Shown piece by piece: positions 48,408 to 61,306 of a stretch of DNA of 64,000 nucleotides (position 1 is the stretch's first letter; every line of letters starts with the position of its first letter). The translations under genes and the position numbers were made by a program. The stretch is taken from positions 557,001 to 621,000 of the forward strand of contig BSBK01000522.1 of the NCBI GenBank assembly GCA_027943335.1, in the 5' to 3' direction. The notes under the pieces are model-generated. The model did not search any database, had not been told where the DNA came from, and was given only the letters and a program-made list of their open reading frames with translations. Origin of the DNA: Chamaecyparis obtusa (lineage: Eukaryota; Streptophyta; Pinopsida; Cupressales; Cupressaceae).

Positions 48408-49088
48408 CAAGATTCAAATTCATGGGTTCTCGATTCTGGTGCCTCTTTTCATGCAACTCCATGTTGGAGTGCTTTCACAAACTACAATGAAGGTATGTTT
48501 GGCAAAGTTTTTCTTGGGGATAATAAAGAATGTGATATAGTGGGAAAAGGGGATATTTTATTGTCGCTAAAAAATGGAAGCAAATGGATTTTAACAGATG
48601 TTAGGCATGTTCCAACACTTAAGTGTAATCTGATTTCTGTTAGTCAGTTATATACACAAGGATGCAATGTTAGTTTTGATTTAGCTTCTTGGAAAGTGTC
48701 CAAAGGTCAATTGGTTTTAGCAAAAGGGCATAAAACTAGAAGTTTATACACATTAGAGTGTAATGGTGAAGTGAGAGCAGCCATGGCGGTTGCCGATAGC
48801 AATGCCAAACTTTGGCATAAGAGGCTCGGTCATATGAGCAAAATAGGTCTTGAAGTTATGCTTCGAAGAGACCAGCTTCCGGGTCTAAAATCAATTGATT
48901 TGACATTATGTGAGCATTGCCTTTATGGAAAACAAAATCACACCAACTTCATAAGGACGGGTCATGAGAAGAAATCATCTCCATTGGAGCTCATTCATTC
49001 TGATGTTTTCAGTCCTACGGAGGTAACTTCTATCGGTGGTGCTAATTATTTTGTTACATTTCTTGATGATTGCACTCACAAAGTTTAG
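48408..49088 (+). pseudogene. copia-3 protease, GAG-pre-integrase and integrase N-terminus
   Basis: The text opens at WVLDSGASFHATPCWSAF (48423 on), with an intact D-S-G-A aspartic protease motif, then FLGDNKECDIVGKGDILLSL and LTDVRHVPTLKCNLISVSQL. The pre-integrase zinc region follows (LWHKRLGHMSKIGLEVMLRR, CEHCLYGKQNH), then LELIHSDVFSPTEV with the first core Asp. The frame is open to 49088, where a stop stands in place of the Trp of K-V-W-V-Y. Gag and the 5' LTR are absent, so this element is 5'-truncated. Confidence 0.9.
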
Positions 49089-49748
49089 GTTTATATGCTG
49101 AATAAGAAATCGGAGGTCTTTTCAAAATTTAAAAGCTTTAAGGCTAAGGTGGAAAATCAGATTGGGAGAAAGATAAAATGTTTACTAACGGACAATGGTG
49201 GTGAGTTTTTCTCTTTGGAGTTTGATAAATTTTGTGTAGATCACGGTATTTAGATGATTAAAATAGTTTCATATACACCTCAAGAAAATGGTGCAGCTGA
49301 GAGGTTGAATCATACTATTTTGGAGAGAGCTCGATGTATGTTGTCTAATGCCAGTTTGGGGAAGGAATTTTGGGCAGAGGCTTGTAATATAGTGGTTTAT
49401 TTAATCAACCAAGCTCCTTCATCATGTTTGGATTTTGACATTCCAGAAGAGAGGTGGGTTGGTAAGAGAATTTCATTTTCTCATTTGCATGTTTTTGGAT
49501 GCGATGCATACGCTCATATTAATAAGGAGCAGAGAATGAAATTGGATTTCAAATCCAAGAGATGCATCTTTTTGGGGTATGGTGAGGATGAGTTTGGTTA
49601 TCATCTATGGGATTCAATCACTAAGAAAGTGATACAAAGCAGGGATGTTGTATTTAATGAGAAATCATTCTCTAGTTTGCACAATTTGAAGTCTACTTCT
49701 GATGATTTTATCAATCTTGATTTATCAGACAATGACAGTCATGTTTAG
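49089..49748 (+). pseudogene. copia-3 integrase core and C-terminus
   Basis: After the stop the text continues VYMLNKKSEVFSKFKSFKAK, LLTDNGGEFFS and, past another stop, VSYTPQENGAAERLNHTILE. The D, D and E catalytic residues (HSD, TDNGGE, NGAAER) are all still readable, though spread over broken frames. The C-terminal region (FGCDAYAHINKEQRMKLDFK, SKRCIFLGYGEDEFGYHLWD) ends in a stop at 49748. Confidence 0.9.
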
Positions 49749-50500
49749 AAAAATCCCTAAGTTACCTTCCACCCATCTATTACTGTTGTGCCTTCAGGAC
49801 ATAATACTAATTTCTCCTCTCTCCCCACTCAAATTCAAATCCCAATTTGCACTCAGTCTGAAATAGTTTCCACTCTGCCTGTCCAACACTTATTTGATTA
49901 TGGGGCTACGACAAAGCAAGCTGCTCCATATCCCACGCATCCCACCCATTTCCCTTTATCATAGGAAGACACACTCAAATCTGTGAATGCTCAACCTCTA
50001 TCACATTCCTAATCCCTACCAGAGTTATCCTCTCTGCTACAATCTTCTTCTCTACATGAGGCTTCTCTGCAAACAATGCAGCCTATACTATAGTCTTCCA
50101 CGCCCTCCCTGCCCCACATTCAAATTGTAGTCTTCACTCCCATCCACCCACACTCTAATCTATGGGAGCAGCATGCACTATCATCCACACACCCCACAAC
50201 ATCACATGACAGGGCATACACTCAACAAGGTGGACCCAAGCCTTTGGCTCATTCTCTGCGGCAGCAGTCACGTGAGGAGTCTTCTCAAACAGGGGAAATA
50301 TAGAAGTTGCAACACCAACATACTAGTTCAAATACAAAAGTTTCACAAATAGAGGTTGCAAATACAAAGACTGCTGCCATTGATAAAAATCCAAACATCC
50401 AACTGAGAAGATCCACTAAAGAGAAAAAGCATCCCAAGAAATTTGATGACTATGAGCTATTATTTTCCTTGTGTTCTGATCAGGCAGAACCATAAACTTT
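49749..50500 (+). pseudogene. copia-3 integrase-RT linker
   Basis: A Pro/Ser/Gln-rich segment with several stops, ending in the frame 50307-50495 (KTAAIDKNPNIQLRRSTKEK, HPKKFDDYELLFSLCSD). Low complexity linkers of this kind separate integrase and reverse transcriptase in plant copia elements. Confidence 0.7.
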
Positions 50501-51325
50501 TAAGTAGGCATGTTCTGATGTAAATTCAGTGTTCTGGTTGGATGCTATGAATGATGAAATGGAGTCTTTAAACATGAACCAAACATGGGACTTGGTTCCA
50601 CTTCCACCAAACTGTAAAGCTCTGAAAACAAATGGGTCTTTCGCATAAAAGAGGAAGATGGAGGCCGGAAAAGATACAAGGCCAGATTGGTTGTGAAGGG
50701 ACTCGCTCAACAAAAAGCTGTAGATTTTAATGAGATTTTTTCTCCAGTGGTTAAAATGTAGACCATTCGTTTGGTACTTGGCATGGCCATAGTATGGGAC
50801 CTCGAGCTTGAGCAACTCGATGTCAAAACAACATTTTTACATGGGGACATTGATGAAGAGCTATATATGGAACAACTGGAAGGCTTCGTCAAATAGGGGC
50901 AGGAGCATTTATTTTGCAAGTTAAAGAGGAGTTTATATGGGCTAAAGCAAGCCCCTCATCAATGGTACTTAAAGTTTGATAATTTCATGACTCAGCAAGG
51001 TTTTACTCGCTGCAAATCAGACCCATGTGTATACCTCAAAAGTCTTCAAACTGGTGAGTTTGTGATCTTATTATTGTATGTTGATGATATGTTGACTGCT
51101 GGTAACAGTATGCGAGTCATTCATGAGCTGAAGACACATTTGTCTCTTTATTTTTCCATGAAAGATTTAGGGGCAGTGAAGAGGATTCTTGGGATGGATA
51201 TAATCCGAGATAGACATAGGAGAGAAATAAAGTTATCTCAAGAAAAATACATTCTTAAAGTTTTAGAAAAATTTAATATGACAAATTCAAAATCGGTTGC
51301 CACTCCATTGGCTAATCATTTCTGA
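50501..51325 (+). pseudogene. copia-3 reverse transcriptase
   Basis: Ordered blocks: FWLDAMNDEMESLNMNQTWD, YKARLVVKGLAQQKAVDFNE, DVKTTFLHGDIDEELYMEQL, KLKRSLYGLKQAPHQWYLKF and VILLLYVDDMLTAGN (51063-51107) with the catalytic Y-V-D-D intact. The last part, 50987-51325, is an open frame ending ATPLANHF. Stops and one short frameshift (near 50630) upstream prevent full translation. Confidence 0.9.
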
Positions 51326-51994
51326 TTGTCTTAAAAAATGTGTCCTTCTACTTAGGAAGAAAAACAAGAGATGGCTGGTATTCCTTATTCTTCAGCAGTT
51401 GGTAGTTTAATGTATGCCATGGTTAGCACACATCCAGATATTGCCCAAGCAGTGGGAGTTGTGAGTGGTTTTATGAGTAATCTTGGTAAAACTCATTGAC
51501 AAGCAGTTTAATGGACTCTTCGGTATTTGAGAGGCACTTTCTCTCATGTTTTATGTTTCAATAGTAAGGCCTCTTATATTTGCGGATATGCTGATTCTGA
51601 TATGGCTGGAGATTTAGATACAAGGAGGTCAACAACAGGCTATGTCTTTACTTTTGCCGGAGCAGCAATTAGTTGGACTTCTTGGAAGCAACAAGTGGTT
51701 GCTCTCTCCTCCACCGAGGCTGAATACATTGCTCTCGCTGAGGGAGCTAAAGAGCTAATATGGTTACAATGATTGTTTGGAGAGTTGGGATTTAAAAAAT
51801 CCACATTTACCTTATTTTTTGATAGCAACAGCGCCATTCAATTGGCCAAAAATTCAACTTTCCACAGTCGCATGAAGCACATTGAAACCAAATTTCATTT
51901 CATACGTCATGCTCTTGAAGAGGGACGATTACAGTTAGAGAAGATTGATACAAAAGTCAATCTGGCTGATGCGTTCACCAAGGTAGTGCCTTGA
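51326..51994 (+). pseudogene. copia-3 RNase H
   Basis: Blocks MAGIPYSSAVGSLMYAMVST, HPDIAQAVGVVSGFM, YADSDMAGDLDTRRSTTGYV, SWKQQVVALSSTEAEYIALA, FDSNSAIQLAKNSTFHSRMK and VNLADAFTKVVP run to the final stop at 51994. The acidic RNase H residues are retained. Stops at 51324, 51336, 51357, 51500, 51512 and 51772 break the frame. The intact end shows that copia-3 kept its 3' half. Confidence 0.9.
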
Positions 51995-52102
51995 GAGAAG
52001 TTCAAATTCTGTAGAGCTTCTCTTGGCATCGTGATGACATAGCCATAAGCACCAAGTGGGGGATATCTCTGAGTAGCTCATCTTGTAGCATTGATTGGAC
52101 TT

Positions 52103-52439
52103 CAAGTGGGAGATTGTAACGCCTCTGTATGTAATGGCTACAATAGTGCGTGAATCCCAATCTTCACCTATTGTTGTAATCGATTATTCCCTAACTTCTA
52201 CAGATGCTAGGAGACTATTTTGACCATGCAATGTAAAAGGCTTATGAGCCAAGAGCTGCTATAATATCGTAACACACTGTATTTTCAATAATAGAGATAT
52301 GCCCTGCTTGAAAAGTGGATGTAATCCAGAATAGCTGGATGAACCACTATAATTTCTGTGTCTCTGTGTTTGTGTGCTTTTAATCTTTCTTCTGTATTCT
52401 ATTTTTTATTATTTATTGTGTGCAATTTACTTTTCAACA
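52103..52439 (+). mobile_element. copia-3 polypurine tract and 3' LTR
   Basis: caagtgggagat (52103-52114) is the polypurine tract. The LTR follows, beginning TGTAACGCCTCTG at 52115 and ending at ...cttttcaaca (52439), ~325 bp, with TGT...ACA ends. It lies ~110 bp after the pol stop, as usual. There is no 5' partner in the window, so no target duplication can be tested. Confidence 0.75.
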
Positions 52440-55400
52440 AAACATATATATCCATTCCTGGTTTCCAGAATATATATATACCAACTGACTGCTTAAATTC
52501 ATCCACAATAAGACATATATCAAATTGTTGAACTTCATGTATGGGAACTCCCTGTTTCCATTGTAAACCCATAAAAAATGCACAATGGTAGCATGAATTA
52601 GATGTGTTAATATATTTGCAAGGATAGGGATGGCATCGTATTATCCCAAGAGTGTCTCTCTCAATCATCAAAGTAAGTAGCCTTAATCAAGATTCAATCC
52701 AACCCTTCTAATTACGTAAATCATCTTCATCTACAACAAGAATGTCTACTTGCAAGTATTTTTTGTAAGCCTCAAATAATTGGTAAGTTTCTCTACAATA
52801 TGTTGATGGTTTATTCAATAATGGTTTAAGATGTTCTTATGCCATCTTTCATATATTTGACCATAAAAATGTTGATTTTATTATTATGCAATGATGTTAA
52901 ATGCAAGTTTTCTAAAAACAACAATGAAGTGCTTTGCACTACGTTTTCTCATATGATTTGGATGATAACTTTTGGTCTTCTATTGATTTTTTAATCAGTT
53001 ATTCTGATCAAACTTTTAGCTTGTCTCACTTTTTTTTATCAATGTACAAAATGGGCTTTCTAGTCATAGTTTTTGCTAATTTGTTTAAACAGATTGGAGC
53101 AGCAGAGTTTTTATAGAAGCCAATATCAGAGGATAAGCTAAAAGATATTTGGCATCATGTGGTTCACAAGGTATGTGATTTGATAAATTATCTTTCTCAT
53201 GTCTTAAAAAAAGTATCATTTTATCCATAGTTTTATTAACATCCCGATTTATGCTTTATAAGGGAAAGGGTTCAAATTTGAATATTTTCCAAAGTTTTTT
53301 CTGTGTACTTTGTACAATTTTATCATAATTTTTGAAAGAGTTTGATACTATCCAACTAGTATAAGACAATTTAATCTATTTACCTTTTTCATATGGAAAA
53401 AGTTTGATGATATCACACCAATTGATTATTTATAAACCATTGCAAAAACAACAAGAACTGCAGCTCCATAGTTTATTGTATTTCATAGTAGCTAGCCTCA
53501 TTGGCTCTAGCCACTTTGTGGTACTTTGCAGCATAGCTTTCATGATATAAAAGGTACCAGAAACAATACAGGGATGAGACACTTATCAAATTAGGGTTTG
53601 CAAGTAAATGAACAAGGAGATGGATCTATTCTATAAAATTGAGGAGCTTGTTGTCCTTAAAAATGGAACTGTTAAAGTGGTTGAGAAATTTTCAGAGGTT
53701 TTTCTCCTTGAAATAGATATGGTGGTAAGTGCCCTATTTGGAGGGGAATATAAAAAAGTGGCTAAAATAGGAGAGTAGGATTTAATAGGTGAGCTAGATG
53801 CTTGTGTAGGTAGAGATCTCCACTCTGATCACTATTTGTGATGGGCTATTGCTGCTTGCCTTCGATTTCCTATATTTAGTTCTATTGCAAGTTTACTTTT
53901 GCAACAGATGTTGCTACAAGTATATTTTGTTGTATAGCTATTTGCAAAGGAGGACCCTACATCCTTACCTCTAGATATTTTGGGGACAGAATTAGTCTTT
54001 ATCATTTCCTTGAGTAATCATTTTTCGTAGAACCACTTGCTTTAAACTTAGAATGGTAGTTTCCTCTATGGGATCCCTATCTAAGGTTAGAATGGTTCAG
54101 AATTGCAACACAACTTACACAGGCTTCTGTTATATTAGATAGAAAACAAATTGATATCTTTAAATGAGATAGATTTCATATGTTTCAGTTTCAAATTAAT
54201 CACTTGTTGCTTATAATTTGGAACTGCAGTTCTCCCCATAGGATCCCTATCCATGGTTACAATGGCTTACAACTACAACATAACTTACATGAGCTTCTCT
54301 TTCAACATATTGAAATAAGAGTGATGTCTATAAGAGAAAATAGTGGCATCCAAAATCCCATAGGAATTAATAACATATCTTCTGCAATGAAATGAACACT
54401 AAACAAAATTAAAAACTAGCGATGCCTATCTACTCTATTTTCATCTTTAGCTACAAGGTTGTTTTGTTTCCCTTCTGACAATAGTTTCAAGATCAGATCT
54501 TTCATGATTTACACTGTAATCATGAATTTTCAAAACCAGTTAAAAAGCATAATCCAAAATTTAAAAACTAGTTAAAAACTATAATCCAAAATTTCAAAAC
54601 TAGTTCAAAACTATCTTCTATACAATATGAAGAGCCATAATTCAAATAGGAAACCAAACTTGTCATCAACAAGAATGAATGTATTTTAGTTCTTTCTGTC
54701 CTTCTGTATTAATTCAATATAGTTGTTGTGCTAAGCGTTGGTGTGGCTCCCATCCATTTCTATGTATAAATTTGTATCAAAAAATATAAGCCCAACTTAA
54801 TTAAGAAAGTAGCCTTGGCCTATGCTTAGCCTTCCTTACATTGCTTCATTATATATCACAATTTTGGAAAAAGAAACAAACCAGGCTTAATTGCAATTTC
54901 AATTCAGGTTTTAAAGCAGCTTGCTAAAAATAGACATTCCAAAATTGTTAGTCATATATACATTACATTGTAATCTACCTTGACCTGTGCCAGACTGAAC
55001 CACACATTACCCCACAAAACATAATTAGCCTTGAAAAAGACATAATCTCAACCAAAATCGAGATATTAAACCCTAACGATCGAACTATACCCACAGTGAA
55101 AAACATGAAAAATGGAAATTCAAAAAATGGGTATGTAATAAGAATTGTTGAACACTTGCCTTGTCTGTAATGCCAGCATTGCCACTAGTTACTCAAGTTT
55201 TAATCTTAGTATTTCATCCTTTAGGAAACCAATTTGGAGGTTCAATCACTTTGCAATCTCTCTTTACCTTGCGTCTAGAAAGAGTAGCACCTAAATTACA
55301 TGGCACATCATCAAAGCTAGATTTTCTCTTGCCCTGTGTTTTCATTGTTGTGAATTTCATTGTATGCCCCTTCATAGCCAGGCTTAGATCCCTCCAAACA

Positions 55401-57690
55401 CCATAATGCAAAATAGGTCTCTGTTAAATAAGTGAGACGCATGACAATTCATGAATTTGTCTTATGCCACTTATCACAGATCAATTTAATGTATTGGGGG
55501 CACATATTCTAGTACAACCTTGTATTTCCACCCTTTTCTTCACTTTAAATTCCATTTCCATTTCATCATTATCAGAGCATAAAATGGGCAATCTACAGAG
55601 AACATTTAGTTCTGAAAAATAGAACATGCACGGGACACGTAGCCACTAGGACACAACCAAGCTTACATGCAAGATGCCACACTAAACCTCACGTGAATGA
55701 CACGTTCCCTTGCAAACTACCACACTCCCATCTATGCAGCCCTATTTTTTGTTGGAATTTCCCACAAAGAAAATGGAAAAGACTACCAGGAAAAATGCTT
55801 GTAGCCAATAGCAAAAAAAAGAATTTACATTTTTTTACGAGCGTTTAATTGTTAAATTTCTTCAACACTATAGTTTTTGGCTTGAATTTTCCATCTGATA
55901 CAGTTTCCAAGAAGAAAAATAATGCTGAAAAGGCAATTGAAAACTTTAGTCTCCTGCCTTAACGACAAGGACTAATAATCATGTTTTAATCTTAATGTGT
56001 TTCTAGTTGTGTTGGAACATCTAAAACATCTGATAGAATCAAGATAGTTCCAAAATGTAGAAAATAACACAAGAGACACAATATGTTTAGGTATAATACG
56101 TACTAAGCTACTTACTATTAAAAGAATAGAATGATTAAAATTAAATCCTTTGTCTTCCAGCATCAATACTCATGTTTGAGTGGTTTAAAGCTAGTGAGTG
56201 GCATGAGAAGAGGTGTTGGAGGGTCAATCAAAATTTTGGAGGATAAAAGAACTTGTAGGAGACATGTAACTTAGTGAACAAGCGCTCCAAGCACCTCAGT
56301 ATGCCAAAGGAAGGTCCTAGGCTTGAATCCTAGCTGAATCGTGCTATATTTTACATGTCCACTTTTAAAATTTTACTACAAAACAATGCCTCCTAGTTTT
56401 GATGGGTATCGCTATTGCAACTTTTTTCCTGTATGGTGGTCCTTGCATTAAACATCAAGACAAAATTCTTTTACCTCAAAAAATTTTCAAATCGCATGAT
56501 ATTATGGGCAAAGAATTGTGTTTAAAGTGAATTTTTTTAAGTTAAAAAAGAAACAAAAAACTTAGGGTTGTTTTATTTTATCATTTTAGTCAATTATTTT
56601 GGCTTATACTGCCATGTAAGAAAACACAAACATTATGTAAGAAAACACAGCGCGTGGAAGAAATAACATAACGAATGGGGAAAAAACACAACACCAACTG
56701 ATCATCGTGCCAAGAAAATTCAACTGCAACTGCAGCACCAAACATTTGATCACAATGGTCTCGACTCTAGGATTCTTATTTTTTAATTTGTTTTCGGGAA
56801 AAGATCATGGAAAAAATGTAAGCTTTTTCTCTAATCAATCACATATTCTAAGTCATGTTACAAACTACAAAAAATATTAGACACCTGATTATCACTTGAA
56901 ATAGATGTGTGAAAATTTTAAACAACATACCATTTTGTCAGCATCGCTGGTGGAATGAATACTGTTAAACCTCCATCTACATAGATTCATTTTCTAAAAA
57001 ATATAATAGGTCTATGTGCAAGGTATCTGTAGTAAAAAATGACAATCTTCTACATGTCACTGTCCAGTGAAAAGATCTAAATAGTAAAATATAATATAAT
57101 GATCTCAATTAGTAATAGATTGGAAAATCTAAAAAGCATAAAGTTTTTGTTTTTAGATTCAATTGTGATCCGAAATGTTGGTGCTAAAAACTTGAAAATG
57201 GTTGAGTCCAGAAACAAAACATATCATTGATAATTAAAATTTAAAATGGACGATCATTTACATATATCTTGAAATGATGGAAGATGTAAACACAACATCA
57301 ATCAGATCTTCTTTAGAATCAAACTGATATACAAACAAGGCCCTTGGTGACCTGAACAACTATGTTATAACACCTTTTCATGTAATTGTAACTTTAGGGT
57401 TCATAGTATTCTATAAAGCTATAGTATAAATCTATTGATGAGTATCTATAAAAGAAAATTGCTCCAATTGATTGCAACTTTTGTCAGCTCTAAAACCATA
57501 TTGCAGCAAGTTGTATTTAATTAATCCTCATTGATTTTTTCCTTCTTGCACTTCATCTCATATAGGAAAATATTCACTTCATCTGTGGCTTGCACCAACA
57601 CCCTCCAGACCATGCCAAAATATGGAAACATTGAAATAGGACTTGGACTCCTATCGAAGAAAACAAATTAAAAAATGTTTTCTTGGGAGT
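52440..57690. other. Intergenic DNA with exon-like scraps
   Basis: No complete gene. 53089-53168 is bounded by ag and gtatgt signals and reads KPISEDKLKDIWHHVVHK after one stop; family not recognised. 55214-55411 (minus) reads KGHTMKFTTMKTQGKRKSSF with no known relatives that I can name. 56255-56345 has a tRNA B-box-like word (ggcttgaatcc) of the kind found in SINEs. 57140-57200 is an inverted copy of the dispersed repeat at 29765-29850. Confidence 0.4.
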
Positions 57691-57697
57691 TGTGGTT

Positions 57698-57790
57698 CTG
57701 ATGCCTGCACAATGTGAAAGCACATGCAAGGCATGTGAATTGTTTGACAGTGTACCTAAATGAAATCTGGTCTCGTGGACTGTCAATAGG
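57698..57790 (+). pseudogene. Second PPR repeat fragment
   Basis: The frame reads CESTCKACELFDSVPK, a stop, then NLVSWTVNR. It matches the typical K-C-G-S, A-x-x-L-F-D-x-V-P-x-R-N-x-V-S-W-T core of plant PPR repeats. The stop is TGA where Arg (CGA) is expected. Only about one repeat is recognisable; flanks are not coding. Confidence 0.55.
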
Positions 57791-59968
57791 AGAAAAATAG
57801 ATTTGGTGAAAATTTTTAAAGAAAAACATTCAAAGAAATTGTTCGCAAGTATAAATGTAACACTGAGCCACATTCTAGGATGTTGAAAAAACCACACGTG
57901 AACAACTATGAATGACATGTTGAATTACTAGTCCCATGTTGAGTCATTCATCCAGATCCTCTTAGCAGGTCTTCAATTAAATTGTATTATAAATCATTTT
58001 CCCTTCCCCTAATGTTACAACTTACAGTGATAAATTTTTAGCAAACTATAAATTCTTGTATACATATTGTCATGAGTTGTCTTATGTGACTTTTGAAATC
58101 AAATAACAGTATGATCTGTACTCTTCTTTTCTTGGATGCAGTATAGTTATTTGTTGCCTCTTTGGGGTTTATCTCCCAAAACTAACTCATTAAAATTATA
58201 TAACAATGGAGGGCACTATCACATTCTAAAGGAGCATCACATTCAATAGTTATGGGGCAAGTGAAGAAATGAGACAACTATGAGAAGGATTTCTAATGTA
58301 TATTTTCCCAACTCGAAGTTCACAACAACCATCACATGATTATTTATATAATTTTTATGTTGTTGGTTTAGTTTTGAGTTTAGGATTTTCAGTTTATTGA
58401 TTATTTTTCTCCTGGTTCAGTATGGTTGGGTTTCAGTCTCAATCTTACTATATATTTATACATTTTTTGCTAAATTTTGTATCTTAGGCACCAAGAGTTA
58501 ACAAGTTTTGTTTGTCAAGATGAAATGATAATACCAATCATCAGTAAAGAAATCAAATTCTTTTTTGTCAGTTGTTAACCATCACCTTATTTCCCTCTTG
58601 TATGTACACTCGAACATTGGGTTATATGTTGGAGGCAGCTTGAATTCAAGCATAAATAAGAGGCGGTTCGTTACAAGTGGATCTTCAATTAGATAACACT
58701 CATTTTATTGGTGACTTTTCTCTAATCGTAGATAATTATCTAAAACTAGTTTATGGGACCTTAAAATGCCTCCATGCATTAACACAAGTTTGCAAGAATG
58801 ACTCTAATGAAGAAAAAGTGGAAGTTGTCATTATTGACCAAGAACTTTGCCTGAGGTGGCTAATGAAAAGATCAAGATTAATTCGACTAGGATGGATCAT
58901 TAGATTTTTGGTATATTATTTGGCATTTGTTACCACATGAAAGCTTCAAAAGTTGTGCATTGAGATCTCCCATAGGTAGGCTTCTTATCATTCACAAAAA
59001 TGGAAACAAACAAGGATAGGGTGATGAAGAAAGAGGTATTTTAATTAATATTTATACATTTTGTTTATCACCACCTTAGTCTTTGTGGATGGATAATATT
59101 AGAATGTGAGTTGTATATGGAATTGGGCTATATGTTCTTACAGTATAAGTTGCAAGGGGTGATTTACTCCCGATCAGAGTCCTGACTTCAAAACCAAAAT
59201 AGTAGAAAATCAAAAAAGACAATTGTAACCCTTTTCTACAGTTTTATCAACAAAAAAAATATAAATGAAAATTCAACTTCACTTGAGATCACAATATTTG
59301 TAGCATGTAATTGATCATAATCTGAATAATGAACCATATCAATCAGAATCAGATTGAACATTTTCATATCTGATTATTGGATTTCCAACCATCTGTATCA
59401 TGTTAAATTAATGCATGTGTAATATAGGTTTTGAAATGTTTTTTAATTTCATCGCTAAAGACTTGCCAACTGAATTGAATTGCAGGTTTCAAACAAGTTG
59501 AGTACACCAGTCAAAATTATTTGGAAGTCTTTCAGCCTTATGTTCTTTTCTATGAGATCACTTCAACAACCAACTATCATTCTTCAATTCCTGAGAATCT
59601 TTTCAATTTCCTTCCTTTATCTTAATTAGAATTTATTTCATTGATAGTTTCATTTGTTGGATAATATGGAGTAACACTCAAACTCCTTTCCTTTGTATAT
59701 TATTATTTCTTGAGATGATTTTATATAGTGAACACATTTTGAGAAGATAAAAAGTACTTCAAGTCATTGAAGATGGTTGGTTAAAATCTATTTTTTCTTA
59801 CTGTAACAAATATCTAATTTGATATAAAATATATAGGAATGGGGAGATTGTTTTATGTTAGCTACCATTGTCTTAGGTGCTACACAAGTAATTTTTATTA
59901 TATCACTCTAGTAATTATCAGAGAACTCAACAACATTATGTATTTATTATTTAATGTATTGTTGGCAG
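57791..59968. other. Intergenic or intron-like DNA upstream of the GDT1 exons
   Basis: No recognised coding sequence. An 87-residue frame at 58677-58940 (LQLDNTHFIGDFSLIVDNY) has no known features. If the GDT1-like exons belong to a once complete gene, earlier exons should lie here, but the conserved E-L-G-D-R/E-W-G-D motif exon was not found. Confidence 0.4.
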
Positions 59969-60220
59969 TCTCCTTTGGGTGTTGCAACTAGGGCCATTGT
60001 TGGGCATGCTACTGCTACTTCTGTTGTAGTTTTAGATGGAGCCTTTTTTGCCCTGTATATTTTAGAAAAAATGGTTAGTATTATTTCTCTCTCCATCCTT
60101 GCATGCTTTGTGAGTTTGTGATTTTCACCAACATATTTGAATAATATATCTCAGGTTGGCTACATGGGTGGTGTATTATTCCTTTTATTTGTTGTGGAAA
60201 CACTCTTGGGAGATTTTTAA
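59969..60220 (+). pseudogene. GDT1-like (UPF0016) transporter, last two exons
   Basis: Exon 59969-60073 reads SPLGVATRAIVGHATATSVV, then GAFFALYILEKM. Exon 60155-60220 reads VGYMGGVLFLLFVVETLLGD, F and stop. They are joined across an 81-bp intron with GT...AG ends (gttagt, ctcag). This is the C-terminal membrane hairpin of the GDT1/UPF0016 family, whose plant chloroplast members (PAM71, CMT1) carry Mn2+ or Ca2+; it resembles the CMT1-type end. Glycines that are usually conserved (G-A-I-A-G, G-G-A-F) are changed, and the upstream catalytic E-x-G-D exon was not found. I judge it a decaying 3' fragment, though a functional gene with very long introns cannot be excluded. Confidence 0.65.
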
Positions 60221-61210
60221 ACATTTACCATCCCAATTATGAGCTCTACTTTTCTCTATGTTCATCTTCTAAAGGCTAGTTTCATCATCGATATCTAATT
60301 TACCATTTCTAAATTCATACATATGGAAAGCTTACTGAGCACAACTTGAAGTGTTTGATGGTCTAATGAAGACTATTTCAATTGGGTTTTTAATAGAAGA
60401 GAAATGATTTGTGGGACAGTGAAAACCAAGTGAAAATATGTTTATCTATTCAAAATATAGATCATTCAGTGGTTGTTTTTTCTCATACATGGTATGTAAG
60501 TCATTTAGTATTACTTTATTTGAAATGTTACCCCTATTTCTAAGGGTCTTTAATTATGATTCCAGAGAATAAATATCGTGTATGAAAAATCCCATTATGT
60601 GTAGCCCAGCTCTATTTGTATCAAACTTTGTAAGAGTTGACAGATAGTTTGAATGAAGGAAAAATGGCAGCTGTCATGTTTCAAAGTTTGCAGAACAAGT
60701 CAGATCCCAAAAGCCTCCTTACTAGCTGTGACCTCTAAGTTTAGGTCTTTTAGTTTACTTTGAATAAAATCTTTAAAAAAGAGTTTGCATTGTTATGTTA
60801 AATGGGAAATTGTACAGACTTAGAAATATTTTTGTTGAAGAAATTGATGGTTACAACTTTAAGACATAAGGGCCGTTATTTCATATATGCATTGTAACTA
60901 TTAGCATTTTTTTACATCCTTATTTTGTTGTTATGGTTGCAGATCATTGTGGGAATGCTTTCTGAACATAGAGAAGTTAACTGGTACAGATTGGGCACTA
61001 GTGAGCACAATGATGGCAAAAAAAACTACTACACTAAAAGTCGGGTACCTTTGTGCATTGTTGTTTTAATTTTTTAATTATTTCATATGGTCTTGATGTT
61101 TGTGAATTTTATTTCCCTTGATCTTTTTCTCTTATGCTCATCTCACTTATGAGTTTCTTTTTAGGGAAACAATATAATGATAATCTTGCTTATTGTTACT
61201 GTTAGAATTG
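60221..61210. other. Intergenic DNA with one exon-like stretch
   Basis: 60942-61042 follows ttgcag and precedes gtacct, and reads IIVGMLSEHREVNWYRLGTS in an open frame. Family not recognised. Otherwise nothing. Confidence 0.35.
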
Positions 61211-61279
61211 ATATTGTTTTTTATTAAGTAAAACGGGTTTTACAGGGTTCTTGAAACCCACAACATCTTAAAATATTGT
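61211..61279 (-). mobile_element. Very short LINE 3' end
   Basis: A 55-bp insert (61218-61272) starts ttttattaagtaaaacgggt and resembles the minus-strand LINE tail at 31533. It is flanked by atattgt at 61211-61217 and 61273-61279. The shortness and 7-bp duplication make this tentative. Confidence 0.4.
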
Positions 61280-61306
61280 AATTAAGAGATCAAGTCTTAA
61301 GGAAGT

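Noticed and set aside
50480..50919. Minus-strand frames of 111 and 70 residues in copia-3
   Set aside because: They are antisense to the reverse transcriptase coding sequence.
56255..56345. tRNA gene
   Set aside because: Only a B-box-like word is present; no cloverleaf can be formed, so at most a SINE fragment.
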